Assembly (NCBI RefSeq): GCF_010730355.1
Contig: NZ_AP022576.1
Coordinates: 5,828,001-5,892,000 of the forward strand
DNA length: 64,000 nucleotides
Direction: 5' to 3'
From: Mycobacterium florentinum
GTDB lineage: Bacteria > Actinomycetota > Actinomycetes > Mycobacteriales > Mycobacteriaceae
Under the pieces are notes generated by a model. The model worked only from the letters and a program-made list of their open reading frames with translations. It was not told where the DNA came from and did no database searches. Both the position numbers and the translations under genes were made by a program. Shown piece by piece: positions 24,574 to 33,205 of the stretch (position 1 is its first letter; each line of letters starts with the position of its first letter).

Positions 24574-25172
24574 CCTTGATCCGGCAATCGCGGGAGCAGC
24601 AGACGACCGCGGATACACCGCGCAAAATCCCTGGCGAAGAGGGAATCTGGGTTTTCGTACTGGGCGACATGACAGTGTTCGCCCTGTTCTTCGCGACCTT
24701 CATGTACTCCCGCGGCAAGAACCGTGCGTTGTTCGCGCACGACCACACCGAGCTGCACGTTGCGCTCGGTACGATCAATACCGTTCTGCTGCTGTCGAGT
24801 TCGCTGTTGGTGGTGCTCGCGGTGCAGCGGGTCCTCGCCGGACGGCGTGCCGGCGCCTGGCGCCTGATCGCGGCCGCGATGTCGTGCGGGTTCGGCTTCA
24901 TCGCTGTCAAGGCCATCGAATGGACTCAGTTGTTCGCCGCGCACAAAGGGGTGGGCAGCGGCGAGTTCTTCTCGTATTACTTCATGTTCACCGGTATCCA
25001 TCTGCTGCACGTGGTGATCGGCCTGGCCGTGCTGAGCCGGTTGATCGTCGTGCTCCGCTCGGCGGAGTTCGGGGAGAAGCAGGAACGACTGTGCGAGATC
25101 GGTGGAATCTTCTGGCACATGGTCGATTTGCTATGGGTGGTCCTGTTCGCCCTGTTCTATCTGGTGAGGTGA
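24570..25172 (+). CDS. Cytochrome c oxidase subunit III-family protein (NorE type)
   Basis: This membrane protein of 200 residues has five hydrophobic segments. The N-terminal KIPGEEGIWVFVLGDMTVF is the NorE/subunit III signature, and FTGIHLLHVVIGL near residue 140 and FWHMVDLLWVVLF at the C-terminus fit the family. At about 200 residues it matches the short NorE group rather than seven-TM CoxC. Subunit III-type proteins stabilise haem-copper oxidases or nitric oxide reductases, but no catalytic subunit I (NorB/CoxA) is present here. It is coupled to the six-TM gene before it and followed 2 bases later by a subunit IV-like gene. Confidence 0.85.
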   Translation: MTLIRQSREQQTTADTPRKIPGEEGIWVFVLGDMTVFALFFATFMYSRGKNRALFAHDHTELHVALGTINTVLLLSSSLLVVLAVQRVLAGRRAGAWRLIAAAMSCGFGFIAVKAIEWTQLFAAHKGVGSGEFFSYYFMFTGIHLLHVVIGLAVLSRLIVVLRSAEFGEKQERLCEIGGIFWHMVDLLWVVLFALFYLVR

Positions 25173-25174
25173 CG

Positions 25175-25444
25175 ATGACCGCAACCCGTCGCGTGACCCT
25201 GGTGTGGGTGCTGTTGCTGGTATTGACCTTCGGCTCGTTTCTGGTAGGCGTCGAGCAGGGCGCCGGATTCGCTTCGGTGGGTGCGGTGATCATTGTCGGT
25301 ATCGCGTTGTTCAAGGTGCGGCTCATCGGTATCCATTTCATGGATCTGCGGGTCGCCCCACGAGCCCTGCGGGCGTTGTTCGAGGGCTACGTCCTGGCCG
25401 TCTTCGTGGTCTTGGTGGCGCTCGACATCTTCGTGAGGGCTTGA
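25175..25444 (+). CDS. Prokaryotic cytochrome c oxidase subunit IV-like protein (NorF/CtaF type)
   Basis: This small membrane protein of 89 residues has three hydrophobic segments (VWVLLLVLTFGSFLVG; a second around VGAVIIVGIALFKV; a third around VLAVFVVLVALDIF). The pattern FKVRLIGIHFMDLR between TM2 and TM3 is typical of the prokaryotic subunit IV family. It starts at ATG 25175, 2 bases after the subunit III-like stop, and the DUF7064-like gene begins 1 base after its own stop. All four genes from 23836 to 26453 therefore look like one operon. It probably pairs with the NorE-like protein. Confidence 0.8.
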   Translation: MTATRRVTLVWVLLLVLTFGSFLVGVEQGAGFASVGAVIIVGIALFKVRLIGIHFMDLRVAPRALRALFEGYVLAVFVVLVALDIFVRA

Positions 25445-25445
25445 G

Positions 25446-26453
25446 ATGACCGGGGCAACGCATGCGATCCACATCGACGCCGCGGACGAGCACTTCCATG
25501 CCCGCAGCGATCATCCGCATTGGAACGAGAGCAGCTGGTTCGGCATCGTTCTGCCGGAGCGCCGGACCACGATCTACGTGTATTTCTTCCACCGGCCGAA
25601 CATGAATCTGTCGGCCGGCGGCGTGAAGGTGTGGGATCCCTCCGGCAGTAGCGAGTACGACTGCCTCGGCTACGACTACAACCGGCATCTAGCGCTGCCC
25701 GTGGGCGCGGACATGTTCGATTTCACGCTCGACAACGGGCTTTCGGTGCAGATGCTGGAACCCTTTGGCCACTTCCGAATTCGTCACCGTGGCGCGATGG
25801 ACGTCGACCTCGAGTGGCGTAGACTCAGCGACCCGTTCGCGTTCGGCCAGAACAAGGGCCTGGATGGCTGGACCACCGAGTCCGAGGGCTTCACCAACGG
25901 GCACTATCAGCAGTACGGACGGATGACCGGCACGGTTTGCGTCGACGGCCAGACGATCGCGGTCGATCATCCGGCGATCCGCGACCGGTCGTGGGGCCCG
26001 CGCGACGCGACCGCGGCGCGACGGATGGAGCTGATGTGGTGTTGTGCTTCGGAGCGCAACTACTTCTCGGTGCTGTCGGTGAGCAAACAGCCGCCCGCGC
26101 AGGATCCCGTCCTTGGCGTAGACGACGCCGTCGCCTTCGGTTTCTACTGCCGCGACGGCGAAAGCGGGCTCATCACCGGCGGGACCTGCCGCGTCACCGA
26201 GCGCGGACCCGATCTGCGGCCCCGGCGCGCCGAACTGCACGCCGTCGACGACCGGGGCCGGTCGCTGGACGCCACCGGGACAGGTCTGAATACGTTGGTA
26301 TGGCCCGTCTATGACCGCACCTATCAGCTGTGCGCGGGGATGGAGTGGACGTTCGACGGCGTCACCGCGGGCGGCGAGGACTGGTCCTGCCTACCGACCG
26401 AGCAGGCCCGCGCGATGCTGCGGGGATCAGGGACCGCTCAGCGACTTCAGTAG
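25446..26453 (+). CDS. DUF7064-like protein, copy 4
   Basis: This protein of 335 residues opens with HPHWNESSWFGIVLPERR, the W-N-E-S block found in many DUF7064/7065 proteins. The next strand, TIYVYFFHRPNMN, leads to the core AIRDRSWGPRDA near residue 180 and a LMWCCASERNYF strand. It is predicted to be soluble and beta-rich. It is the last gene of the six-TM / subunit III / subunit IV operon, a link between this family and the oxidase-like subunits. Its 3' end overlaps the convergent TetR by 27 bases. Function is unknown. Confidence 0.7.
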   Translation: MTGATHAIHIDAADEHFHARSDHPHWNESSWFGIVLPERRTTIYVYFFHRPNMNLSAGGVKVWDPSGSSEYDCLGYDYNRHLALPVGADMFDFTLDNGLSVQMLEPFGHFRIRHRGAMDVDLEWRRLSDPFAFGQNKGLDGWTTESEGFTNGHYQQYGRMTGTVCVDGQTIAVDHPAIRDRSWGPRDATAARRMELMWCCASERNYFSVLSVSKQPPAQDPVLGVDDAVAFGFYCRDGESGLITGGTCRVTERGPDLRPRRAELHAVDDRGRSLDATGTGLNTLVWPVYDRTYQLCAGMEWTFDGVTAGGEDWSCLPTEQARAMLRGSGTAQRLQ

Positions 26454-27017
26454 GAAAGTCTCGACCAGCATCCGTTCGTATGGCGGATCGGGGATGGGGC
26501 GCAGAATCAGCGACGTCAGCACGGTCTGCAACCAGTCGTAGAGGTCTTCGTCGGTGACGTCCCCGCGAATCAGCCCGTCGCGTCGCGCTTCTCGCAACCA
26601 AGGCCGCCAGTCGGTGAGTCCGCGTTGTCGCACCGAGGGTTGCCACAATGCCTCGTGCAGGGTCAGGGGCGACCCTTCGCCGAGCAACACGCCAAGCTCG
26701 TGATCGTCGCGGATGGACTGCACGACGGCTGCGGTGCGGGCGACAAACGCCTCGACCAGTGACATCGTGCTCCAGTCGTGGGCGAGGATGTCGTCGGCCA
26801 GTTCCGCGATCCGGGCCGCGATCGCCGCCTCGATCAGTTCACGACGCCCCGAGAAGTGCTTGTAAACCGTCTGGCGGGATGTCCGCGCGGCACGGGCGAT
26901 GTCCTCCATGGTGTTGGTGCGTAATCCCGTTCGCAGAAAGCAGCCGCGCGCCGCGTCCAGCACCTGGCTGCGGGCGGCGTCGCGCGCCGTGGGCGGTGAA
27001 ACCTTGGAGCTCGCCAT
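26427..27017 (-). CDS. TetR-family transcriptional regulator
   Basis: This regulator has 196 residues counted from ATG 27017; a further 13 in-frame residues upstream look non-coding. The helix-turn-helix is in residues about 12-60 (SQVLDAARGCFLRTGLRTN, then IARAARTSRQTVYKHFSGRR). The ligand domain has the EGSPLTLHEALWQPSVRQRG block seen in other mycobacterial TetRs. It is divergent from the LLM gene at 27130, so the 112-bp gap holds both promoters. It is likely to control the LLM/PEP-enzyme segment downstream. Confidence 0.88.
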   Translation of the reverse strand: MASSKVSPPTARDAARSQVLDAARGCFLRTGLRTNTMEDIARAARTSRQTVYKHFSGRRELIEAAIAARIAELADDILAHDWSTMSLVEAFVARTAAVVQSIRDDHELGVLLGEGSPLTLHEALWQPSVRQRGLTDWRPWLREARRDGLIRGDVTDEDLYDWLQTVLTSLILRPIPDPPYERMLVETFLLKSLSGP

Positions 27018-27033
27018 AGCAGCAGGGTAGCTG

Positions 27034-27061
27034 TTGACATCGCACAATTTCCGCATATACG
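27034..27061 (+). promoter_or_regulatory. Candidate SigA-type promoter for the LLM gene
   Basis: TTGACA (27034-27039) and TATACG (27056-27061) are 16 bases apart and point toward the LLM gene. They lie in the divergent gap with the TetR at 26427-27017. An AT-rich imperfect repeat (GTTTTACA...TGTAAC) at about 27075-27104 could be the operator. Confidence 0.4.
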
Positions 27062-27129
27062 TTTAGCCACGAGTGGTTTTACAAAAGATTAAAAATGTAA
27101 CCGCAGCAATGTCGCAGGTGGGAGCAGCC

Positions 27130-28281
27130 ATGAACGAAATCCGTGCCGGCATTGGTATCTGGGCTTCCAGGCACCTCGACCCCAAGGTCGCCGGGCCGTA
27201 CGCGGCCGCGTTACAGGCCACTGGCCAGATCGACTACGCGGTGATTTGGGATCAGCTCACCAGCTGGTGGCCCAACAAGTTGTTCGTCCCCGAGAACACG
27301 CCGTTGGCTGCGGAGTTTCCGGACATCGACTCGCTGCAGGATCCTTTCGCCACAATGGCATTCGCGCTGAGCGCGGTCGACCAGTTGGGCTTCGCGATAT
27401 GCACCGACGCGCTGCGGCGCGACGCGCCGGAACTGGCACAAACCATGCTTACCTTGGCATCGTCGACGGCGGGCTCCGCCTTGCTGTCGTTGGGAGCCGG
27501 TGAGATGCGCAACATCGGGCCCTTCGGCCGCAAGCGCTCGCTGGGTCTCAAGAGGCTCAACGAGACGTTGCAGGTGCTCCGGCTGTTGTGGACGGCTCGA
27601 GAGCCGGTCAATTTCGACGGCGAAATCTTCAAACTCGAAAATGCGTTCATCGGCAATGCCGGTAAGGATCGCCGGCCCGAGGTCATCGCGATGGGTGGTG
27701 GGCCGCGGTTGACGGAGATGGCGCTGAAATACGCAGACGGTTTCGGGACCGGGGCGCCGTTCGTCTACGCCGACCCGGTGCGGTACGGGGAGTTGGTGCG
27801 TGGGCATCGCCAGACGCTGAAGGAATTGGGCCGCGCCGACGACCCTTTCCATTTCGCCCTGCACCACATCGCCTTCATCACCAAGGGCAAGGACGACTTT
27901 GAGCAGTACGTAGATAACCCGTTGGTGAAGTGGTACGCGGCGACGGGGGGCCGGATCAACCAGCGGGACTGGGAGCCCGAAGGAATCGAGCCGGTGATGC
28001 CGCTGGATTGGCACTACGCCTTCCATATGAAACCCAATTCGATGACGCTCGACGAGATCAAGGCGGTCACCGACCGGGTGACGCCGGAGATGGTGCGCAA
28101 GACCTTCTTCTACGGCACCCCGGACGAGATCGCAAAGGAAATAAGGCCGTTCGTCGAGGCCGGCTCCACGATCAACCTGGTCGCCGACTTTGGGCCCATC
28201 CTGGTCCCGGTCGAGCCGGAGGCCACCATTGAGGCTTCGGCGGAGATCTGCCGACTGATCAAACAGGGTGAGCAGAAATAG
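27130..28281 (+). CDS. LLM-class (F420-dependent type) oxidoreductase, copy 2
   Basis: This protein of about 383 residues has the luciferase-like fold. Family blocks are DYAVIWDQLTSWWP in the N-terminal barrel, LSLGAGEMRNIGPFG, LKRLNETLQVLRLLWT, and IAMGGGPRLTEMALKYADGF. The start at ATG 27130 has GGGAG 7 bases upstream; earlier in-frame starts (27073, 27109) would add residues without homology. The sequence is clearly distinct from the LLM at 13559. It precedes another PEP enzyme, as copy 1 also does further down its operon, which suggests the same pathway logic. Flavin or F420 reaction on an unidentified substrate. Confidence 0.85.
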   Translation: MNEIRAGIGIWASRHLDPKVAGPYAAALQATGQIDYAVIWDQLTSWWPNKLFVPENTPLAAEFPDIDSLQDPFATMAFALSAVDQLGFAICTDALRRDAPELAQTMLTLASSTAGSALLSLGAGEMRNIGPFGRKRSLGLKRLNETLQVLRLLWTAREPVNFDGEIFKLENAFIGNAGKDRRPEVIAMGGGPRLTEMALKYADGFGTGAPFVYADPVRYGELVRGHRQTLKELGRADDPFHFALHHIAFITKGKDDFEQYVDNPLVKWYAATGGRINQRDWEPEGIEPVMPLDWHYAFHMKPNSMTLDEIKAVTDRVTPEMVRKTFFYGTPDEIAKEIRPFVEAGSTINLVADFGPILVPVEPEATIEASAEICRLIKQGEQK

Positions 28282-28303
28282 CAGTGCCAGCGCTGCTTGA
28301 ATT

Positions 28304-28315
28304 TAATCGCGATTA
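28304..28315. promoter_or_regulatory. Perfect 12-bp palindrome TAATCGCGATTA
   Basis: This symmetric element stands 11 bases before a 15-codon open frame and about 60 bases before the PEP enzyme at 28376. It is probably an operator at or just upstream of the transcription start. No regulator could be assigned, though the TetR at 26427 is the nearest. Confidence 0.45.
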
Positions 28316-28326
28316 CAATCTGCGAC

Positions 28327-28374
28327 ATGCCTTCGTTCAGCGAGATGGTGCGCACCTTGGCAGGGGAGCGCTGA
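28327..28374 (+). CDS. Possible 15-residue leader peptide before the PEP enzyme
   Basis: An ATG at 28327, 11 bases after the palindrome, opens a frame encoding MPSFSEMVRTLAGER. Its TGA ends 1 base before the GTG of the PEP enzyme. The spacing suggests a leaderless small open reading frame translationally coupled to the gene behind it. Such short frames can also occur by chance, so this is tentative. Confidence 0.3.
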   Translation: MPSFSEMVRTLAGER

Positions 28375-28375
28375 C

Positions 28376-30043
28376 GTGGCGTCGACCCGGCCGCAACCGG
28401 CCACCGATCTGACACCCGAAGATCTGGCCGCCAGCCCGGTCCATTGCCCAGGGTCGAAGTTGCGCTGGACCACAGCCAATGTCGACGAGGGCTTGCCGGG
28501 AACCGTCACACCGCTGACCTGGTCGATGTACTTCCCGCCGACGGAATCCACGATGCGCGGCTGCTGGGTGGATCTGGGCGTGCTGCCCAATTCGCAGCGT
28601 CCGATTCCCGACGATGTCGACGCTCGTTTTCTCTCGGTGGCCTACGGTCGCGCCATCGCCAACCTCGATCAGATGGGTCGGATGGCCGCGCGCGTGCCGG
28701 GCGGCTCGGCCGCTCTGATGGAGGCGCAGCTGTTCGGATCGGTACAGGGCGGCGGTGATCCAGAGCCGACCGGCCTGCGCAAGATGCGCCGCTATCCGTT
28801 CGTCGCGGCGAAATTTCCTCGCGCACTGCGAAACGCGATGCGCAGCCTTGAGCCGTGTGCCGCAGAGACGACACGATGGTGGCGGGCCACTGTCTTCGAA
28901 TCCGACAGGCCAGCAGGCGATTTAGCGGTTGCTACGTTAGTCGAGGCGCGCCGCCGGTTTGAGGCCATTCTGGAGATACACATGGTGCTCTCGATGGCGT
29001 GCCAGGGAGTGATGGGGCGCGTCGAAACCATGGCCACCAACGCCGGGATCGAGGGACTGCAGCACGAGCTCATCAGAAGTGACGAGGGGACCGCCGAGTT
29101 CGAACTGGTGCGGGACCTGTGGCGGCTGTCGGCCGACTCGATAACCGTCGAGGACTTTCTGCACCGGCACGGCTACCACGGGCCGCGCGAGGGCCTGGTG
29201 GAATCGACTGTGTGGCGGGAGGATTCGCGGCCCATTGTCGAGTTGGCCGCAACCTACCGATCCCGTCGCGACGCTGAGGATGTGGATCAGTTGGTACTGC
29301 GGCGACGCCGCGAACACGCCGCCGCCGTCCGGCGCCTGGAGCAGGCGCTCGGTGCGTTCCGATCGATCCCGGCGCGGGCACTTGTCCGCTTTGCCGCGCA
29401 TGCGCCGACGTGGCGCGAGACAGGCCGTGCCAGCATTCTGCGGGCCGTGGATGTCGCGCGGGCCGCGTCGCGCATTATCGGCCGAGATCTCTCCGACGCC
29501 GGAGTGCTCGGCGACCCCACCGATATCTGGTTTCTGACCATCGACGAAATCGCCCGCGGCGACCGCGATCGCTGGGCCGAGCTCGTCGGCCAGCGCCAGG
29601 CGCATCATGCGATGTTCGACCGGATTTCGCTTCCGCACGTCTTTCGCGGCGAGCCTGACGTCGAGATCACCACAACGGCCGCCGATATCGTGGCGGCAGA
29701 ATGCCGGCCTGACGTAGTGGAGGGCCTCGGAGTCAGCGCCGGCACCGCCGAGGGAATCGTGCGCGTCGTGCGCGATCTCGATGACGCCGATATCGACGAG
29801 GGCAGCGTATTAGTCTGCCGGGCAACCGATCCCAGCTGGGCTTCGTTGTTCCCACTGGCCGAGGCGGTGGTCACCGATGTGGGTAGCGCGATGAGTCACG
29901 CGGCCATCGTGTGCCGCGAATTGGGGCTTCCTTGTGTTGCCGGCACCCGTAACGGAACGACCGTCTTGCGTGACGGCATGCGGGTACGCGTCGACGGCAC
30001 GTCCGGACGGGTGGAGATCCTCAAGGATGCGCCAGCCCCGTAA
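28376..30043 (+). CDS. ATP-grasp-less PEP-utilising / rifampin-phosphotransferase-like protein, copy 4
   Basis: This protein of 555 residues starts at GTG 28376, with GGGGAG 8 bases upstream. The opening is RWTTANVDEGLPGTVTPLTW, the closest of the five copies to the canonical rifampin-phosphotransferase binding domain. The middle has RHGYHGPREGLVESTVWRED, and the swivel domain has ATDPSWASLFPLAEAVVTD and the phosphohistidine near residue 508 in AMSHAAIVCREL. It lacks the ATP-grasp domain. It follows the LLM gene by 94 bases and probably has its own promoter. Rifamycin inactivation is not implied, since the nucleotide-binding domain is missing. Confidence 0.8.
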   Translation: MASTRPQPATDLTPEDLAASPVHCPGSKLRWTTANVDEGLPGTVTPLTWSMYFPPTESTMRGCWVDLGVLPNSQRPIPDDVDARFLSVAYGRAIANLDQMGRMAARVPGGSAALMEAQLFGSVQGGGDPEPTGLRKMRRYPFVAAKFPRALRNAMRSLEPCAAETTRWWRATVFESDRPAGDLAVATLVEARRRFEAILEIHMVLSMACQGVMGRVETMATNAGIEGLQHELIRSDEGTAEFELVRDLWRLSADSITVEDFLHRHGYHGPREGLVESTVWREDSRPIVELAATYRSRRDAEDVDQLVLRRRREHAAAVRRLEQALGAFRSIPARALVRFAAHAPTWRETGRASILRAVDVARAASRIIGRDLSDAGVLGDPTDIWFLTIDEIARGDRDRWAELVGQRQAHHAMFDRISLPHVFRGEPDVEITTTAADIVAAECRPDVVEGLGVSAGTAEGIVRVVRDLDDADIDEGSVLVCRATDPSWASLFPLAEAVVTDVGSAMSHAAIVCRELGLPCVAGTRNGTTVLRDGMRVRVDGTSGRVEILKDAPAP

Positions 30044-30133
30044 CGCCTGCCGGGTTGGTCATAGTCGAAACCGCAACTCTCTTCTCAAGATTCGCATCGA
30101 TGATGTTGTGCATGGCTCCGTGGCGGACGAGGG

Positions 30134-30769
30134 TCATCTAGGGGAGCCCGAGCGCTCCGCGATCTCGATGGCTTCGGCGCGATCGATGCCCAGGGCTCCC
30201 AGGAACGCGATGACGCTCGCGCCGTCGACGCTCGGGTCGAGGCGGCCGTCGAGGATTCCGCGCATCACGGCGATGGTCGCACCCACGGTGAACGTGACCG
30301 TCGAGTCGACATCCATCGCGGGGAAGCGTCCCGAGTCGATGCCGCGCCGGAGTGCACGTCGGGCATCAGACTGGATCGCCGACGCGAGGCGGACGTCGGC
30401 ACTTTCAAGGTTCACGATCACGCGCGCGAGCTCTGGCTCGTGGGTCGCCAGGCCGATGAACCACCGGTGCGACCTCGCGGCCGATTCCGCCGGATCGTCG
30501 AGCCTCGCGGATGCGGCGATGACGCCGGACGCGAGTCGCTTGACCGTCGCGGTGACGACCTCGCCGATCAACTCGTCCTTGGACTCGAAGTGTTGGTAGA
30601 AGGAGCCGACGGCGACGTCAGCTCCGTCCGCGACATCGCGCAGGCGCAGTCCCTCGGCGCCTTGGTTGGCGATGATCTGGGCGGCAGAGGTCAGCAGCCG
30701 TTCGCGGGTGCGACCGCGTTTGCGCGCTATGCGTGGCGTGGGTTTCGTCTGGCCGGCCATGGGTGCCAT
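30134..30769 (-). CDS. TetR-family transcriptional regulator
   Basis: This regulator has 211 residues counted from ATG 30769; ATG 30760 is possible. The DNA-binding part is RTRERLLTSAAQIIANQG, then VADGADVAVGSFYQHFESKD. The C-terminal half has AVMRGILDGRLDPS, nearly identical in place to IRGILDGRLGE in the TetR at 52471, so the two are related. It is divergent from the APH-type kinase at 30982. A large nested palindrome (30882-30919) sits over the candidate kinase promoter and is its likely target. Confidence 0.88.
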   Translation of the reverse strand: MAPMAGQTKPTPRIARKRGRTRERLLTSAAQIIANQGAEGLRLRDVADGADVAVGSFYQHFESKDELIGEVVTATVKRLASGVIAASARLDDPAESAARSHRWFIGLATHEPELARVIVNLESADVRLASAIQSDARRALRRGIDSGRFPAMDVDSTVTFTVGATIAVMRGILDGRLDPSVDGASVIAFLGALGIDRAEAIEIAERSGSPR

Positions 30770-30881
30770 CTTGCCTGTTCCGCGCGCCGACTGTGCGCCT
30801 CGGAGGTTGTTCACCGGCCACGGGGTTGCTCGTTCGAGTTCGCTCGTGTCGCGGGGCCGCTGGCCGCCGTGCAATTGCTTG

Positions 30882-30919
30882 ATCCGTACGGGTGTTCATT
30901 TTTGAACAGTTGTACGGAT
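30882..30919. promoter_or_regulatory. Concentric double palindrome over the APH-operon promoter
   Basis: ATCCGTAC (30882-30889) pairs with GTACGGAT (30912-30919), and inside it TGTTCA (30893-30898) pairs with TGAACA (30903-30908). Both dyads share the same centre at 30900.5. A TTGAAC (30902-30907) to TATGCT (30925-30930) promoter with a 17-base spacer overlaps the right half. This looks like a binding site for two repressor dimers from the divergent TetR. Confidence 0.6.
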
Positions 30920-30981
30920 ATGGTTATGCTGTCGCGGGGAAGGCCCTGGCAGACCGCCAGCGCCGGGATCGGGAGAGCGGC

Positions 30982-32097
30982 ATGGCGTTGGTGGAAAAGA
31001 TGGATCTCGAGGCGGTGCGCGAAGCACTGGAACGGTGGCTTCGCCCCAGGCTTCGGGATCGCGCGCACGTCGGTGTCTCCGCATTGAGCGCGCCCTCGGC
31101 GAGCGGCTTCTCGAACGAGACGCTCTTCTTCGAGGTTTCCTGGGACGACCTCGGGACAACTCGCCGTGAGCCGATGGTCGCCCGGCTACAGGCGGACGGT
31201 GCGGGCCTTTACCCGAGCTACGACATCACGGCTCAGTACCGCGTCATGGCTGTGTTGGGCGAGTCGACGAGCGTTCCGGTTCCGGCAATGCTCTGGCTCG
31301 AGGAGGACCAATCCATCCTGGGCGCACCATTTTTCGTGATGAGCGGCGTAGACGGGCGAGTCCCGGCTGACGACCCGCCCTTCACCGCCAGTGGTTGGGT
31401 CCTCGACCTGACTCCGGGTGAGCGCGCCGAGCTCAACGACAACGCCCTTCGCGTCCTGGCGGAGATCCACGCGCTCGATCCGATCGAACTCGGTCTCGAC
31501 TTCCTTGCCCGTCCAGAGCTGGGCGATTCTCCGCTGGATCAGGAGATCGCCTACTACGAGCGCTACTACGCCTGGGCGGCCGAAGGCCGCAGCCACCCGA
31601 CGCTCGAAGGGGCCTTCCGGTGGATCAACGCGAACCGGCCGGCCGAACCCGAGACTGCCGTCCTGAGTTGGGGCGACGCCCGCATCGGGAACATGATTTT
31701 CGGCGCCGGGCGTCAGGTGCTCGCAGTACTGGACTGGGAGATGGCGACCCTCGCCAGCCCCGAGCAGGACCTCGGTTGGTGGCTCTTCATGCACCGCCAC
31801 CACACCGAGGGCTTCGGGCTCCCCCATCCCGACGGTTTCCCGAACCGCGATGAGGTCATACGCCGCTACCAGGAGCTCTCCGGCCGGAAGGTTCGCAACC
31901 TCGACTTCTACGAGGCGTTCGCCGCGCTGCGTGGCGCGACGATCATGGTGCGTCTGGCGCGGATGATGATCGACGCCGGGTTGCTCCCGCCCGACGCCGA
32001 TATGGCCGAAAACAATGGATCGAGCCGCATACTCGCCGGTCTCTGCGGGCTCCCTGCTCCGGCCGGCGAGGGCATCCGACTGATCTCCAAGAACTGA
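30982..32097 (+). CDS. APH-type phosphotransferase family protein
   Basis: This protein of 371 residues has the aminoglycoside-phosphotransferase/ACAD10-like kinase fold. Its N-lobe has SGFSNETLFFEVSW, then MVARLQADG with an Arg where ATP-binding Lys is often found. The catalytic loop is LSWGDARIGNMIF near residue 230, where the usual His of HGD is Trp but the catalytic Asp is kept. The metal-binding motif is VLDWEMATLASPEQDLGWW. Members of this group are thought to phosphorylate hydroxylated acyl-CoAs or other alcohols. GGGAGAG precedes ATG 30982. The DUF7064-like gene follows by 27 bases, an arrangement I recall from other actinobacteria. Confidence 0.82.
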   Translation: MALVEKMDLEAVREALERWLRPRLRDRAHVGVSALSAPSASGFSNETLFFEVSWDDLGTTRREPMVARLQADGAGLYPSYDITAQYRVMAVLGESTSVPVPAMLWLEEDQSILGAPFFVMSGVDGRVPADDPPFTASGWVLDLTPGERAELNDNALRVLAEIHALDPIELGLDFLARPELGDSPLDQEIAYYERYYAWAAEGRSHPTLEGAFRWINANRPAEPETAVLSWGDARIGNMIFGAGRQVLAVLDWEMATLASPEQDLGWWLFMHRHHTEGFGLPHPDGFPNRDEVIRRYQELSGRKVRNLDFYEAFAALRGATIMVRLARMMIDAGLLPPDADMAENNGSSRILAGLCGLPAPAGEGIRLISKN

Positions 32098-32124
32098 CCG
32101 CCCCGCGAGGACGAGGAGCAAACG

Positions 32125-33177
32125 ATGCCCCTGACCACGGCGCCGCCGGCGACCGACCTGTACCTGCCGCGACCGGTTACTGGCGCGGCCTGGGATCCCC
32201 ACACGATCCACACGTACTACTTCGGGTTCTCGATCCCGGAGGCGCGAATTGGCTGTTTCATCTACATCCGTTGCCAGCCGACGTTCGGTGTCTGCGGATC
32301 CGGAGTCTCCATCTATCGGGGAACCGACAACCACACCGTCCTGGACGCCGAACATCTCGACTACGAGGTCGTGTCACCGTGGCCGGAGATCACCGGCAAC
32401 GTGATCCGCACCGCGAACAACCTCATGGTCGACTTCGTCGAGCCTGGTGCCGCGGTCGCTGTCACGTACGAGAGCGCCGACGGCAACGCCTCCTTCGATC
32501 TCCGACAGGCCGCCCTGACTCCGCTTGTGGCGCGCGGTCACGTGATGCCGGGTGAGGAGGAGCACCACGAGGCTGCCGCGGCCGGGATCGCCGGTGGCAG
32601 TGAGCAGTTCATGCGCTGTACCGGCTCGCTGACACTGCATGGCGAAACCTACGCGATCGACTGCAGCCCGGTCCGCGACCGGTCGTGGTCTCAGGTGCGT
32701 ACCGAGCGCCGCGCCGCCGTCCTGATGCCGCCGATCGGTTGGACCCCGATGTACTTCGGACCCGACCTCGCGCTGAACCAGATCGGATTCGAGCACCCAG
32801 ATACCGATCCGGCCTGGGCCGGGCTCTATGACGTCCGTGCCGACGCGCCGACCCACCACTTCGGCTACGTCATCGACGGCACCGCGGTCAACGTCATCAC
32901 CGACGTCCGGCGCCACGTCCTCGAGTACGACCCCACGGAGTTCGTCGCCCGGCGACAGGAGCTCGAAGTCCGCGACGAGACCGGACGGATCTACCGGTTC
33001 AGCGGCGAAGCGATAGCGCTGTGTCCGGTCCCCGCCTGGCCGAACCTGATGGCCCACGAGTGCATCTACCGGTGGACCGACGAGTCTGGCCGGGTCTCGC
33101 ATCAGCCGTATCAGGAGATGTGGTTCGACTCCTACCAGCGGGCCATGCGCGGCCGGACGCGGGTACCGAGCCGATAA
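32125..33177 (+). CDS. DUF7064-like protein, copy 5
   Basis: This protein of 350 residues is the longest copy. It opens with AAWDPHTIHTYYFGFSIPEARIG, a variant of the W-N-E block. The core is PVRDRSWSQVRTERRAA near residue 190, with Ser where the others have Gly after Trp. The C-terminal part has DSYQRAMRGR. It lacks TM or signal features. It is the second gene of the TetR/kinase/DUF7064-like unit, which looks self-contained and differs in sequence from the other copies. An independent acquisition of this unit is possible. Confidence 0.7.
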   Translation: MPLTTAPPATDLYLPRPVTGAAWDPHTIHTYYFGFSIPEARIGCFIYIRCQPTFGVCGSGVSIYRGTDNHTVLDAEHLDYEVVSPWPEITGNVIRTANNLMVDFVEPGAAVAVTYESADGNASFDLRQAALTPLVARGHVMPGEEEHHEAAAAGIAGGSEQFMRCTGSLTLHGETYAIDCSPVRDRSWSQVRTERRAAVLMPPIGWTPMYFGPDLALNQIGFEHPDTDPAWAGLYDVRADAPTHHFGYVIDGTAVNVITDVRRHVLEYDPTEFVARRQELEVRDETGRIYRFSGEAIALCPVPAWPNLMAHECIYRWTDESGRVSHQPYQEMWFDSYQRAMRGRTRVPSR

Positions 33178-33205
33178 CGGTCGCTTGGCCCCAGGCGCGA
33201 GATCC

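Noticed and set aside
24570..25444. A functional terminal oxidase or nitric oxide reductase locus
   Set aside because: Only subunit III- and IV-like proteins are found; there is no subunit I with haem/copper His ligands anywhere in the window.
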